From Dokdonella sp. (GTDB taxonomy: Bacteria; Pseudomonadota; Gammaproteobacteria; Xanthomonadales; Rhodanobacteraceae), in assembly GCF_019634815.1 (NCBI RefSeq), contig NZ_JAHCAP010000003.1:1-64000 (forward strand): a DNA stretch of 64,000 bases, written 5' to 3'. Positions within the stretch are counted from its first letter, which is position 1. Each line of letters begins with the position of its first letter. The translations under genes were made by a program, and so were the position numbers. Under the pieces are notes generated by a model. It worked only from the letters and a program-made list of their open reading frames with translations, did no database searches and had not been told where the DNA came from. This document shows, piece after piece, positions 10,916 through 19,295 of this stretch.

Positions 10916-11575
10916 ATGAGCCAGCCGCTGCGTATCGACTTCGTCTCCGACATCGCCTGTCCCTGGTGCGTGATCGGCCTGCTGTCGCTTGAACAGGCGA
11001 TTGAACGTCTCGATGCCCGATCGCATATCCAGCTGCACTTCCAGCCCTTCGAGCTCAACCCGCAGATGGGCGCTGCCGGCGAGGACGCCGACGAACACCT
11101 GCTGCGCAAGTACGGCATGCCGCGCGAGCAACTCGAGCGCAACCGCGCCGCAATCCGTGAACGTGGGGCGGAGCTGGGCTTCACATTCGGCAAGCGCACG
11201 CGCGTGTGCAACACCTTCGACGCGCACCGCCTGCTGCATTGGGCCGGCATGCTCGGCGGCGACGCGCAGCGCAGTCTCAAGCATGCCCTGCTGACCGCCT
11301 ACCACGCCGAGGATCAGGACGTTTCCGCGCGCGAGGTGTTGTTGGCCGTGGTCGCAGCCTGCGAACTGGATGTCGCCGTTGCGGCGCGGGTGCTTGAAAG
11401 CGGCGAGTTCACCGGGGCCGTGCGCGAACGCGAGCAGCATTACCTGCAGCGCGGCATCCAGGGCGTACCCGCCGTGATCCTCGCCGAACAGGGCTTGATC
11501 TCCGGTGGCCAACCGGTGGAAGTCTTCGAACGCGCCCTGCGCCAGTTCGCCGCCGAGCCCGCAGCACGGGCCTGA
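10916..11575 (+). CDS. DsbA-family oxidoreductase (FrnE-like)
   Basis: This 219-residue thioredoxin-fold protein of the DsbA/FrnE class has the redox motif CPWC at residues 15-18 (DIACPWC) right after the first strand. The FQPFELNPQMG segment, the all-helical insertion and the cis-proline region GVPAVILAEQ are typical. There is no signal peptide, so it should be cytoplasmic, unlike classical DsbA. Members act as polyketide isomerase-like or disulfide proteins; the substrate is unknown. It follows pgm by 96 bp and is convergent with the next gene. Confidence 0.9.
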   Translation: MSQPLRIDFVSDIACPWCVIGLLSLEQAIERLDARSHIQLHFQPFELNPQMGAAGEDADEHLLRKYGMPREQLERNRAAIRERGAELGFTFGKRTRVCNTFDAHRLLHWAGMLGGDAQRSLKHALLTAYHAEDQDVSAREVLLAVVAACELDVAVAARVLESGEFTGAVREREQHYLQRGIQGVPAVILAEQGLISGGQPVEVFERALRQFAAEPAARA

Positions 11576-11582
11576 CGGGCCT

Positions 11583-12017
11583 TCAGCGCGCGCGCGGCAG
11601 CATCGCCAGCGCCGCGGCGATGATCGCGGCGGCGATGATCCAGAGTGTCGTCGGGTCGAGGTTGACGCGGGCGATGTCCCAGGCGAAGGCGAGGTTCATG
11701 CGGGTGAGGGCGTCGCGCGCGGGAATGCCGAGCATTCCGGCAATGCGGGTGATTGCTTGCAGATACAGGGCATAGGCGCTGGCGATGGCGACCAGGAAGG
11801 GCGCAAGTGCAATGCCTGACCAGTGCGCGCCGAAGCCGTGACGGCGCAAGGCCCACACCACCATCGCGGCGACGACGAAGGCGAAGCCGGCGAGATCGCC
11901 AGCGGCTCGCAGCGCGAGCAGACACCACAGCGCGCCGCCGGCCAGCGCGAACATGAGCGCGGTGGCGATGCCGATCAGGCGTGGGGCAGGAGCGGGCGTG
12001 CTTGGCGTGGGAGACAT
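11583..12017 (-). CDS. Small integral membrane protein, unknown function
   Basis: This 144-residue protein has no family that I recognise. After a proline-rich N-terminus (MSPTPSTPAPAP) there are hydrophobic segments at about 13-35, 40-56, 66-88 and 118-138, consistent with four membrane helices. The ATG at 12017 was chosen because the hydrophobic region begins just after it; a much longer reading to 12428 would run antisense through the next gene. It ends only 7 bp from the convergent DsbA-family gene. Confidence 0.65.
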   Translation of the reverse strand: MSPTPSTPAPAPRLIGIATALMFALAGGALWCLLALRAAGDLAGFAFVVAAMVVWALRRHGFGAHWSGIALAPFLVAIASAYALYLQAITRIAGMLGIPARDALTRMNLAFAWDIARVNLDPTTLWIIAAAIIAAALAMLPRAR

Positions 12018-12090
12018 GGGTTGCTTGCGCAGATGAAAAGCGCAAGCCGTTGCCGCGCCAGGCGATGATAGCGGCTGGATGCGTGGTGTG

Positions 12091-12498
12091 TCAGGTGATG
12101 CGCGCCGTGGGATCCAGCCGCCAGGCATTGGCTGCGTGGGCAAGGCCGACGTGCGCGTAGTAATCGCTAGCAGCGGGTGCGGCAAGCAACAGGAGTTTTG
12201 CTTGCGGCGCAGCGGCCTGCGTGTGTTGCATGAGCTGCTTGCCGATGCCGCGACGCTGATGCGAGACGCGCACCGCAAGATCAGCGAGATAGGTGGTCCA
12301 CACCATGTCGCTGATACTGCGTGCGATGCCGACCAGGAGTTCACGGTCCCATGCGGTGATCGTGATGTTGGCGTTGGCGAGCATGGCAGCGAAACGGGTT
12401 TCATCGTCGATCGGTCGGCGCTCGCCAAGGGTGGACGCGCGATAAAGGTCGATCGCCAGTGCGAGCGTGATGGGTCGGTCCCGGTGGTATTCGATCAT
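12091..12498 (-). CDS. GNAT-family N-acetyltransferase
   Basis: This compact 135-residue GNAT has the acetyl-CoA-binding motif A: LADLAVRVSHQRRGIGKQLMQH, containing Q/RxxGxG/A as QRRGIG. A C-terminal YYAHVGLAHA block matches the usual YxxxGF. The acceptor substrate is unknown. Its ATG overlaps the stop of the upstream PNPOx-like gene by 3 bp (ATGA), so the two form a coupled pair. Confidence 0.85.
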   Translation of the reverse strand: MIEYHRDRPITLALAIDLYRASTLGERRPIDDETRFAAMLANANITITAWDRELLVGIARSISDMVWTTYLADLAVRVSHQRRGIGKQLMQHTQAAAPQAKLLLLAAPAASDYYAHVGLAHAANAWRLDPTARIT

Positions 12499-13169
12499 GC
12501 GCGGAACCTCGGATCGGTGCTGCAGCGAAGGATCGATGCCGGTACGGCGATGTCGGCATCGAGGTCGGCGTTGGCGACCGGCTCCCGCGCTTGTTGATGC
12601 AGGGGCAGGACGCCGGCCCAGTACGGCAGGGCGAGATCCTCGGCCTTGTCTTCGGCATCGCCGCTGCGCAGCTTCGCGCTGACATCGACGATGTCCAGGC
12701 GCAGCACGCTGGTCGCCGCGAGTTCCTTGCGATCGGCGGGACGCGACTCGGTGGTGCGTCCGGGCAACAAGGCTTCGACGAATCGTTCGAGCGCGGCGGC
12801 TTTGGCCGCTGCGGCCGTGATCGCGCTGGCGCGGCCGAACACCACCACCGACCGGTAATTGGCCGAGTGATTGAACTGCGAGCGCGCGATCACCAGTCCA
12901 TCGAGGTGGGTGATGCTCGCGCAGGCTTCGATGCCGTTGCCCAGTGCGCGCATGAGTCGGCTGGCGACCGCGCCATGCAGGAGCAGGGCGTCACCGTCGC
13001 GTGCATACAGCATCGGAATCACGAACGGCTGGCCATTGATGCTGAAGCCGACATGGGCAAGCAGGCCGGCATCGAGGATCGCGTGAACCAGCGTGCGGTC
13101 GTAGGCAGCGCGCTTGCGGCTGCGGCGAACCTGGTGGCGTGGCAATGTGGCGGCTGGCATGGGATCCAT
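12495..13169 (-). CDS. Pyridoxamine 5'-phosphate oxidase-family (flavin-binding split-barrel) protein
   Basis: The protein resembles the NimA/PNPOx-like flavin-binding family: an N-terminal RRSRKRAAYD segment, then HAILDAGLLAHVGFSINGQPFVIPMLYARDGDALLLHGA, which is the typical first half of the barrel. The NHSANYRSVVVFGRA block follows. Members bind FMN or heme and several reduce nitro compounds; the substrate here is unknown. The start at 13169 (MDPMPA) is one of two close ATGs (the other is 13160), and neither has a strong SD. It is coupled to the downstream GNAT gene. Confidence 0.82.
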   Translation of the reverse strand: MDPMPAATLPRHQVRRSRKRAAYDRTLVHAILDAGLLAHVGFSINGQPFVIPMLYARDGDALLLHGAVASRLMRALGNGIEACASITHLDGLVIARSQFNHSANYRSVVVFGRASAITAAAAKAAALERFVEALLPGRTTESRPADRKELAATSVLRLDIVDVSAKLRSGDAEDKAEDLALPYWAGVLPLHQQAREPVANADLDADIAVPASILRCSTDPRFRA

Positions 13170-13320
13170 GATCGGCAGGCGATGCGCCACGATACGACAG
13201 GCATTTGGCACCATACAGCGCCAGAATCAGGGATGCAGGAGGAGCCAATTGGCGGGGTGATCCGGTTGTGGGGGCGGGCGCGCGGCAAGCCGCTCGCGCC
13301 CACGCAGCGCCGCTTGCCGA

Positions 13321-13956
13321 TCAGCGCCGCTTGATGCCGGGCTCGGTGGGCAACTCGTTCGGGTCCGCTTCTTCAAGGTCGCCGGCGAACGCGCGCTGGA
13401 TCGGTACCCCGGTCCACTGCGTCAGCAGGGAGCTGAGCCATCGACACTCCTCTCGCGTGCGCATGCCATCGAATGCAAGTTCCCGCTGCTTGCCGTCATC
13501 GGCGTTCCAGTACAGGAACGTGACCCACCTGCCATCGCTCCCCGTGGGATCACTCTTGCCGGGTGGCGTGTAGGTTTGCTCGATGCGGGTGATCGCCGCG
13601 CGCCTGATCTCGCTGTGGCTCGTGCTGAACACCGATAGCGTGTGGATGGACAGCTGTGTTTCGCCAAGCAGGTAGTCGACGCGCGCCCACAAGGTCCGAC
13701 CCAGGCAGTACACGCCCGCGAACAGCGCGCCGCCGCTCACGATTCCGAGCAGGATCCAACCGGCAACGGTGAGCGCACCGTCACCCTGTGTGAGCCAATG
13801 GGCGAACCCGGCAGCACCGAGCACGAGGGCCGTGCCGAGAACCAGCAAGGTCCAACGTCCGGCGCCCGAACGGATTGCGAATCGCAGGTGCTGGCGGTTC
13901 TGGTGGTCGGTGGTGAGCCGCCAGAACTCCGGTACCGCTGGATCAAGGCTCGGCAT
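13321..13956 (-). CDS. Membrane protein of unknown function
   Basis: This 211-residue protein has a cytosolic N-terminus of about 30 residues. Two hydrophobic segments follow (about 35-55 and 62-86), then a soluble C-terminal domain with repeated charged residues, which includes EQTYTPPGKSDPTGSDGRW. The domain layout resembles proteins with a two-helix anchor and a PH-like domain, but I cannot assign a family. Its ATG lies inside the end of the 72-residue reading frame upstream (14-bp overlap), suggesting coupled expression. Confidence 0.6.
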   Translation of the reverse strand: MPSLDPAVPEFWRLTTDHQNRQHLRFAIRSGAGRWTLLVLGTALVLGAAGFAHWLTQGDGALTVAGWILLGIVSGGALFAGVYCLGRTLWARVDYLLGETQLSIHTLSVFSTSHSEIRRAAITRIEQTYTPPGKSDPTGSDGRWVTFLYWNADDGKQRELAFDGMRTREECRWLSSLLTQWTGVPIQRAFAGDLEEADPNELPTEPGIKRR

Positions 13957-14161
13957 ATTCGAACTGCCCGGGGTCGAGGATGAAATCGAGGTAGTCCAAG
14001 GGATACTTGTGGCGTGCTTTCACGATGCGGTTCCTTGCCTCACGCACGATCTTCGCATCCAGGCTCTTTCGGTCGTGCTGATGGATCGTGGGGTTCGGCA
14101 GCGCCAGTGCGCCCACGGCAGAAAGGAAGGTGTCGAGCGAAATTGACTTCCTTGCCGTCAC
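13943..14161 (-). CDS. Small hypothetical protein
   Basis: This is a 72-residue reading frame with a basic middle (KSLDAKIVREARNRIVKARHK) and a C-terminal DYLDFILDPGQFEYAEP. No family is recognised. Overlap with the downstream membrane protein gene and a protein-like composition argue that it is real. It could also be the C-terminal end of a once larger gene, because the 48 bp before it hold no clear promoter. Confidence 0.4.
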   Translation of the reverse strand: MTARKSISLDTFLSAVGALALPNPTIHQHDRKSLDAKIVREARNRIVKARHKYPLDYLDFILDPGQFEYAEP

Positions 14162-14209
14162 GAAAGGTCTTCCCGCGGTGGTGGTGATTGGCGGCGCAGG
14201 CAGTGGAGC

Positions 14210-15628
14210 TCACATCCCGGCAACGATCTGCAGCAGGCGACCTGTCACCGATTGCACCGCGTATTCGTCGATCCCGCCCGCGTTCGCGTTGGCCATCGCG
14301 ATCACCACCCAGGGATCCTCGTTGGTGTTTTCGAGCATCCAGGCATGGGTGAGCACGAGCAGACCATTGCTGCCCGACTCGAGGCTGCCGCCCTTGTACC
14401 AGACGCGGTTCCAGTGGTCGCGGACATCGGGCTGGGCGGCGCTTGCGCCCAACGCATGGTCGATCAGCCAGAGCGCGTCCGAACCCTGCGGCGCACGACG
14501 CAGGCGCGAGAAGGCGTTGCAGATGTCGAATGGGCTCGCGCGCCAGGAGCCGAGCGTGAACAGGGATTCGTTGTTGTAGGCACCGCCTCCAAGATAGGGG
14601 CCGAGCGGATCGATCTGGTTGTCGATGAATTGCTGCTGGAATGGCTCGGTGCCGTTGACGTAGCTGGTCGAGGTGGCGAGCGGAAACGAGAAGAACAGGT
14701 GGAACTGTTCACTGATGCCCAGGAGCGGCTTGAGCACGTTCGCATCGGCGACACCGGAGTGATCGATGAAGGCGTCAATCGCCGGTCGCCCGACCAGATG
14801 ATGAATGTGATCGGTGGCGGCGTTGTCGCTGATGCCGATCATCAACGCGGTCATGTCCGACAAAGGCAGCGCGGTACCCAGTGGCTCGCCATCGAGGAGC
14901 GCGCCGAGTGCAAGGAAGTTCGAATCGAGCACGACATTCTCGTCGAGATCGATCTCGCCCTTGGCAACTTGATCGGTCAGTCCGCCGAGTACCCAGGTCT
15001 TGAAGATCGAGCCTGTTGCGCGCAGCGTGCCGGCATCGGCCTGGGCGACGGCAGTGCAGGTTCCGGTGAGGCGATTGATGCGTCCGACCAGCACCGAGCT
15101 GTCGCTGGCGAGCGTCTGGAACCTGGTGACGGCCTGGTTGAGAGTGAGTGCCTGATCCGCGGGGTACATCACCGAGCCGCTGAAATTGCTGACGCCGAAC
15201 GAGGTCACCAGCTGGCTGCCGGTGTAATGGGCCTGCAGCTGCACGAAACCATATGGCGGCGGTGCGCCCGGACTGGCGATGACGACGGCAAGCGCGAGGG
15301 GCGTCACGGTGACGACATCGGTGACGATCGCATTGGCAAACGGACCGCGCAGGGAATTGATGAAGCTCGCCATCGTGGCCGGGTCGTAGGCGGCAACGAA
15401 GTGCGCCGAGACTTCGGCCGTCGTCGTGGTTTCGCCGCTCGCCAGTTCGCCGAGGATCCATGCCAGCTGGTCGGCCGCGGGTCCGGATGGAATCTGACGC
15501 TCGCCGTTCTCGATTGGAAACTGGCTGGGCGGAACCGGTATCTGGAAGCCGTCGGCAAACAGGCGGTCGGCGTGTGCCGCGGGCGAGAGAACGAGACAGG
15601 CGGCGACGAGATGGGCACGCAGATTCAT
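14210..15628 (-). CDS. Exported class-A beta-lactamase-like serine hydrolase
   Basis: The protein (472 residues) starts at the ATG behind an excellent GGAGG site and has a Sec signal peptide (MNLRAHLVAACLVLSPAAHA). The catalytic serine/lysine pair SIFK, the SDN motif (GISDNAATDH) and a KGG triad (WYKGGSLESG) mark the penicillin-binding/beta-lactamase fold. At this length, with about 200 extra N-terminal residues, it is larger than a true class A enzyme (about 290) and is more likely a serine hydrolase of unknown substrate. Just after the signal peptide is RLFADGFQ, an F-ADGF-type tag that I associate with exported proteins of this bacterial group. The gene is divergent from a MocR regulator. 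Confidence 0.85.
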   Translation of the reverse strand: MNLRAHLVAACLVLSPAAHADRLFADGFQIPVPPSQFPIENGERQIPSGPAADQLAWILGELASGETTTTAEVSAHFVAAYDPATMASFINSLRGPFANAIVTDVVTVTPLALAVVIASPGAPPPYGFVQLQAHYTGSQLVTSFGVSNFSGSVMYPADQALTLNQAVTRFQTLASDSSVLVGRINRLTGTCTAVAQADAGTLRATGSIFKTWVLGGLTDQVAKGEIDLDENVVLDSNFLALGALLDGEPLGTALPLSDMTALMIGISDNAATDHIHHLVGRPAIDAFIDHSGVADANVLKPLLGISEQFHLFFSFPLATSTSYVNGTEPFQQQFIDNQIDPLGPYLGGGAYNNESLFTLGSWRASPFDICNAFSRLRRAPQGSDALWLIDHALGASAAQPDVRDHWNRVWYKGGSLESGSNGLLVLTHAWMLENTNEDPWVVIAMANANAGGIDEYAVQSVTGRLLQIVAGM

Positions 15629-15806
15629 GGCAAACCTCCAGCACGCGATCGAATACGAAACTCGATTTCCCCAATGCGGCACGCGGTGCAGTCGGCAATC
15701 CGGCTTCGAGCGGATCGCGGTTTGTGGTGCGCGGCCACCTTAGCACGCCCCGGAATCGACCTCGTCGCGGCCTGCGTTATCGATCCGGTGGCTTCTGGGG
15801 CGGCCG

Positions 15807-15860
15807 CACAATTGGTACTGTTGTATCCAGCAGGTGGGGCAGGCTACGGAGCCAATTGTG
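15807..15860. promoter_or_regulatory. Inverted repeat in the serine hydrolase/MocR divergent region
   Basis: CACAATTGG (15807-15815) and CCAATTGTG (15852-15860) form a perfect 9-bp inverted repeat with a 36-bp spacer. Between them lies a second, imperfect symmetry, GGTACTGTTGTATCC. The right arm covers the GTG start chosen for the regulator. The placement suits an autoregulatory operator. Confidence 0.5.
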
Positions 15861-17300
15861 TATCTTGAACTCGACGGGCAAGGCCCGCGCTACGCGCAGC
15901 TGATCCGCGCGCTCAAGGGCGCGATTCTCGATCGCCGCTATGTCGCGGGCACGCGGCTGCCACCGAGCCGTGCGCTCGCGCGAGAACTCGACGTGTCGCG
16001 CAATACGGTGCTGGCAGCCTATGAGCAGCTGCAGGTCGAGGGCTTCCTGCTCGGCCGCGTCGGCTCGGGCAGTTTCGTCGCCAACGTCGGGCCGGGCGGA
16101 CCGCGCAAGATGCCAGCCAATACCCTGGTCGCACCGCTGTCGACCTTTGCGCGGCGGGCGCTGGCCAACACCGACGGCCGTCACGTGCCTGGCCACCAGC
16201 ATCAGGATCTGCGCTACAACCTGCAGTACGGCGTGCCGCTGGCCAATCCGCTGCTGGCGAGTGCGTGGCGGCGCGAGGTCACGCGCGCCGCCGAACACGT
16301 GCAACTGGATTATCCCGATGCGCAGGGGCTCGAACGCCTGCGTGTCCAGGTCTGCGACTATCTGGCGCGACGTCGCGGTGTGCCGGCCGAGCCCGAAGAC
16401 GTGCTGATCGTCAACGGCACCCAGCAGGCATTCTCGCTGGCTGCGCGGGTACTGCTCGAAGCGGGCGACGTGGTCGCCCTCGAGGAGCCGCATTATCGCG
16501 GCGCGCGGCAGGTGCTGGTTGCGCATGGTGCGCATCCGCGCGGCTGCCGCGTCGATGGCGAGGGCTTGGTGCCGGCGGCCCTGCCGCGCCATGCGCGGCT
16601 GGCCGTAGTCACGCCGTCGCACCAGTTTCCCACGGGCGCGCTGCTGCCGCTCGCGCGGCGCATGGAGCTGCTGGCGTGGGCCGCGCGCGAGCACAGTTGG
16701 CTGATCGAGGACGACTACGATGGCGAGTTCCGCTATGGCGGGCGGCCACTGGCCGCGCTCAAGTCGCTCGATCGCGATGGGCGCGTGATCTACATCGGCA
16801 GCTTTTCCAAGGCGCTGTTCCCGGCGCTGCGCCTGGGCTACATGGTGTTGCCGCCGGCGCTGCGTGAAGCCTTCGTTGCCGCGAAGTGGCTCGAGGATCG
16901 CGGCAGCAACACCTTGGAGCAGGCCGCACTCGCGCACTTCATGGCCAGCGGCGGTTTCGAGCGCCACCTGCGTCGCGCCGCGGTGGCCTTGCGTGCGCGG
17001 CGTGCGGCAATGCTCGCTGGGCTTGCACGGCATGCCCGTGATGCGCTCGAGGTGGTCGACTCCAATGCCGGCATGCATCTCACTGCCTGGCTCGGGCAGG
17101 CCAATCATGGCCAGTGCGAGCACCTGATCGCGCATGCGCGCACGCGTGGGCTGGGTCTGTATGCGATCGCGCCGTATTGCCTCAAGCCGCCGGCGCAACC
17201 CGGCCTCGTGCTCGGTTACGCGGGTCTGCCGCCTGCCGATATCGACGCCGCGATGCGCCTGCTCGGTCGCTGTCTGCGCGAAACGGGGCTACTCGCGTGA
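15858..17300 (+). CDS. MocR/PdxR-type transcriptional regulator (GntR HTH plus aminotransferase fold)
   Basis: This is a fused regulator of 480 residues. The N-terminal winged helix (about 1-70) includes LPPSRALARELDVSRNTVLAAYEQLQVEGFL, a GntR-type signature. The C-terminal part is a fold-type I aminotransferase domain with the PLP lysine in YIGSFSKALFPALRLGY and the DDYDGEFRY block. Family members sense PLP or amino compounds. The GTG at 15858 (VYLELDG) is favoured over the GTG at 15834, because GGAG lies about 8 bp before it and family members usually begin close to this motif. The target may be the divergent serine hydrolase gene or itself. Confidence 0.9.
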   Translation: MYLELDGQGPRYAQLIRALKGAILDRRYVAGTRLPPSRALARELDVSRNTVLAAYEQLQVEGFLLGRVGSGSFVANVGPGGPRKMPANTLVAPLSTFARRALANTDGRHVPGHQHQDLRYNLQYGVPLANPLLASAWRREVTRAAEHVQLDYPDAQGLERLRVQVCDYLARRRGVPAEPEDVLIVNGTQQAFSLAARVLLEAGDVVALEEPHYRGARQVLVAHGAHPRGCRVDGEGLVPAALPRHARLAVVTPSHQFPTGALLPLARRMELLAWAAREHSWLIEDDYDGEFRYGGRPLAALKSLDRDGRVIYIGSFSKALFPALRLGYMVLPPALREAFVAAKWLEDRGSNTLEQAALAHFMASGGFERHLRRAAVALRARRAAMLAGLARHARDALEVVDSNAGMHLTAWLGQANHGQCEHLIAHARTRGLGLYAIAPYCLKPPAQPGLVLGYAGLPPADIDAAMRLLGRCLRETGLLA

Positions 17301-17394
17301 GCTGGCCCCGAAGCAGTCTTGGATGCACTGCAACATCCGTGTGCCGATGGCGCATAATGGCGGGTGGTCGAACAAGGCAATCACGAGTCAATCG

Positions 17395-17949
17395 ATGGGC
17401 TACAGCCAAACCAGCGAGCCGGTGCAACTGCAGCGCGACTGCGCTGCGGTGATGGTGCCGCAAGGCGACGAGGTCACCCTTCCGGCCGGGCAGATCGGCT
17501 ACATCACGCAGGCGCTCGGTGGCAGTTTCACCCTGTATGTCGAGGGCAACCTGTTTCGCGTCGACGGTGTCGATGCCGATGCCTTGGGCAAGGAACAGCC
17601 CAAGCCGATCGAGCTGGCCGCCGATGCCGGTGATGCCGACGTCGAAAAGATCGTCTGGGAGCAGTTGCGTACCTGCTTCGATCCGGAGATCCCGGTCAAT
17701 ATCGTCGAACTCGGCCTGGTCTATGAGTGCGATGTCGTGCATCGCGAGGATGGCCAGCGATCAGTGCGCGTGCGCATGACACTCACCGCGCCGGGTTGCG
17801 GCATGGGCGACATCCTCATTGACGATGTGCGCACCAAGCTCGAAATGATCCCGACCATCGCCGAGACCGATGTCGAACTGGTGTTCGATCCACCGTGGAA
17901 CCAGACCATGATGTCGGACGTGGCGCGGCTGGAAACGGGAATGCTCTGA
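17395..17949 (+). CDS. sufT: Fe-S cluster assembly protein SufT (DUF59/MIP18 domain)
   Basis: The 184-residue protein has an N-terminal extension (LQRDCAAVMVPQGDEVTLPAG, then ITQALGGSFTLYVEGN) followed by a MIP18/DUF59 domain from about residue 80. That domain contains FDPEIPVNIVELGLVYE and the TAPGCGMGDIL motif with the conserved cysteine. SufT-type proteins help mature Fe-S proteins. No other suf genes are in the window. The ATG at 17395 is chosen because family similarity begins there; an upstream in-frame ATG at about 17347 is possible. Confidence 0.9.
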   Translation: MGYSQTSEPVQLQRDCAAVMVPQGDEVTLPAGQIGYITQALGGSFTLYVEGNLFRVDGVDADALGKEQPKPIELAADAGDADVEKIVWEQLRTCFDPEIPVNIVELGLVYECDVVHREDGQRSVRVRMTLTAPGCGMGDILIDDVRTKLEMIPTIAETDVELVFDPPWNQTMMSDVARLETGML

Positions 17950-18066
17950 TTCGCCTGGCAACCAACTTCAGCCGGGAATTCCAGCGAAGACCGGGAGGAA
18001 ACCCTTCGCCCACGGAGAGGGCGGGGACGAGAGCGGTTCATGGCCCACTTCCGGCGCTTCGCGCCA

Positions 18067-18087
18067 CCTTCTCCCGCCGGGAGAAGG
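18067..18087. terminator. Hairpin between convergent sufT and infA
   Basis: CCTTCTCCC and GGGAGAAGG form a perfect 9-bp stem with a 3-base loop, between the stops of sufT (+) and infA (-). It may act as a two-way terminator. The flanking 17985-18105 stretch has the look of an interspersed intergenic repeat common in this group, which I infer from composition only. Confidence 0.5.
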
Positions 18088-18113
18088 GAAAACACCGTCC
18101 CGAACCGAGGGGC

Positions 18114-18332
18114 TCAGCGATTGCGGTAAGTGATGCGGCCCTTGGTCAGATCGTAGGGCGTCATCTCGATCTTGACCTTGTCGCCGGTAAGGATGCGGAT
18201 GTAGTTCTTGCGCATGCGCCCGGAAATATGCGCCGTGACCACGTGTCCGTTCTCGAGTTTCACGCGGAAAACCGTGTTGGGAAGGGTCTCGAGGATCGTG
18301 CCTTCCATCTCGATGACATCGTCTTTGGACAT
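18114..18332 (-). CDS. infA: Translation initiation factor IF-1
   Basis: IF-1 binds the A site of the 30S subunit during initiation. The 72-residue length is exact for the family, and the S1-type OB fold is evident: [33 protein letters not shown] and [18 protein letters not shown]. infA and aat neighbour each other in many proteobacteria; here an amidotransferase-like gene lies between them on the same strand. Confidence 0.98.
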   Translation of the reverse strand: MSKDDVIEMEGTILETLPNTVFRVKLENGHVVTAHISGRMRKNYIRILTGDKVKIEMTPYDLTKGRITYRNR

Positions 18333-18483
18333 TCGTGTGCGGCGTCTTGGGGGTCATTCGACCCGGAAAGCCCGCGATTTTGCCACGATCGGGCAGGCGC
18401 TGGAAGCACGAGACCGTTTGAGGGTCCCGCGCCGCCCCTACTGGCGTCGCTCGGCGCCCGCGCCCGCGGCGGCTTGGACTGGC

Positions 18484-19233
18484 CTAGACCCACTCGCGCG
18501 ACGGCAGCACGAGCATTCGGCGCGGCTGGCCGACAAGGTCGAGAAAGGCGCCGAATACCGCCTCGGCCTGGCGCTGCATCCCATCGATGTGCCGCGAGGT
18601 GGCGGCGCGAATCGCATCGGCGCAGCCACCGTGGGCCAGCAGTTCATCGCGGTAGGCGGGTGTGCGCAACCAGCGCTCGATCAGGGCCGGATTCATTTCC
18701 AGATGAAACTGGAAACCGTAGGCGGCCTCGCCGTGGCGGAATGCCTGTGGCGCACAAGTCTCGGTGGAGGCGAGATGGATGGCCTCGCGCGGTATCTCGA
18801 AACGACAGGCGTGCCATTGGAACACGGGACTGACCTCGCCCAGCGGGGCGAGCACGGCATCGCTGCGCCCGTGTGGGGTGATGTGCAACGGGTACCAGCC
18901 GATTTCGGGTACCGGATTGCGCTCGACTGGCGCGCCGAGCACATGCGCGAGCAACTGGGCACCCAGGCAGATTCCGAGCACGGGCTTGCCCTGATGGAGC
19001 ATTCTTTCGATTGCCCGCATTTCCACCAACAGGTGCGCGCGCCGGGAATGATCGCGCACGTTCATTGGGCCGCCGAGCACGATCAGGCCACGGTAGGAAT
19101 CCACGTCCGGATCCGCATCGGGTTCGCGTTCGAAATTCACGAAACGGATGCGATGGCCGCGCCGCCGGATCAGGCGATCAAGCGTGCCCAATGGTTCGGC
19201 GGCAACGTGTTGGAAGACCAGCAATCGGGACAT
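18484..19233 (-). CDS. Class I glutamine amidotransferase-like protein (GATase1)
   Basis: The 249-residue protein is a stand-alone GATase1 of the GMP-synthase-like family. The nucleophile elbow is GICLGAQLLAHVLGA (cysteine in GICLG), the oxyanion region is GGPMNVRD, and the His-x-Glu of the triad is in FQFHLEMNP. Such stand-alone domains are annotated as putative amidotransferases; some hydrolyse gamma-glutamyl compounds. The synthase partner is not in the window. The start ATG (MSRLLVFQ) fits the family. Confidence 0.88.
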   Translation of the reverse strand: MSRLLVFQHVAAEPLGTLDRLIRRRGHRIRFVNFEREPDADPDVDSYRGLIVLGGPMNVRDHSRRAHLLVEMRAIERMLHQGKPVLGICLGAQLLAHVLGAPVERNPVPEIGWYPLHITPHGRSDAVLAPLGEVSPVFQWHACRFEIPREAIHLASTETCAPQAFRHGEAAYGFQFHLEMNPALIERWLRTPAYRDELLAHGGCADAIRAATSRHIDGMQRQAEAVFGAFLDLVGQPRRMLVLPSREWV

Positions 19234-19295
19234 GGAGAGCAGGGCGAGCGTCTTGATCGACGACGATAGCAAAGCCGACGCAGCCGCTGAACCGC

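Noticed and set aside
9143-11512. 789-residue reading frame opposite pgm and the DsbA-family gene
   Set aside because: It spans two well-recognised genes and an intergenic gap; a typical high-GC shadow frame.
17950-18113. The sufT-infA gap as a small gene
   Set aside because: It has hairpins and repeat-like composition but no supported frame.
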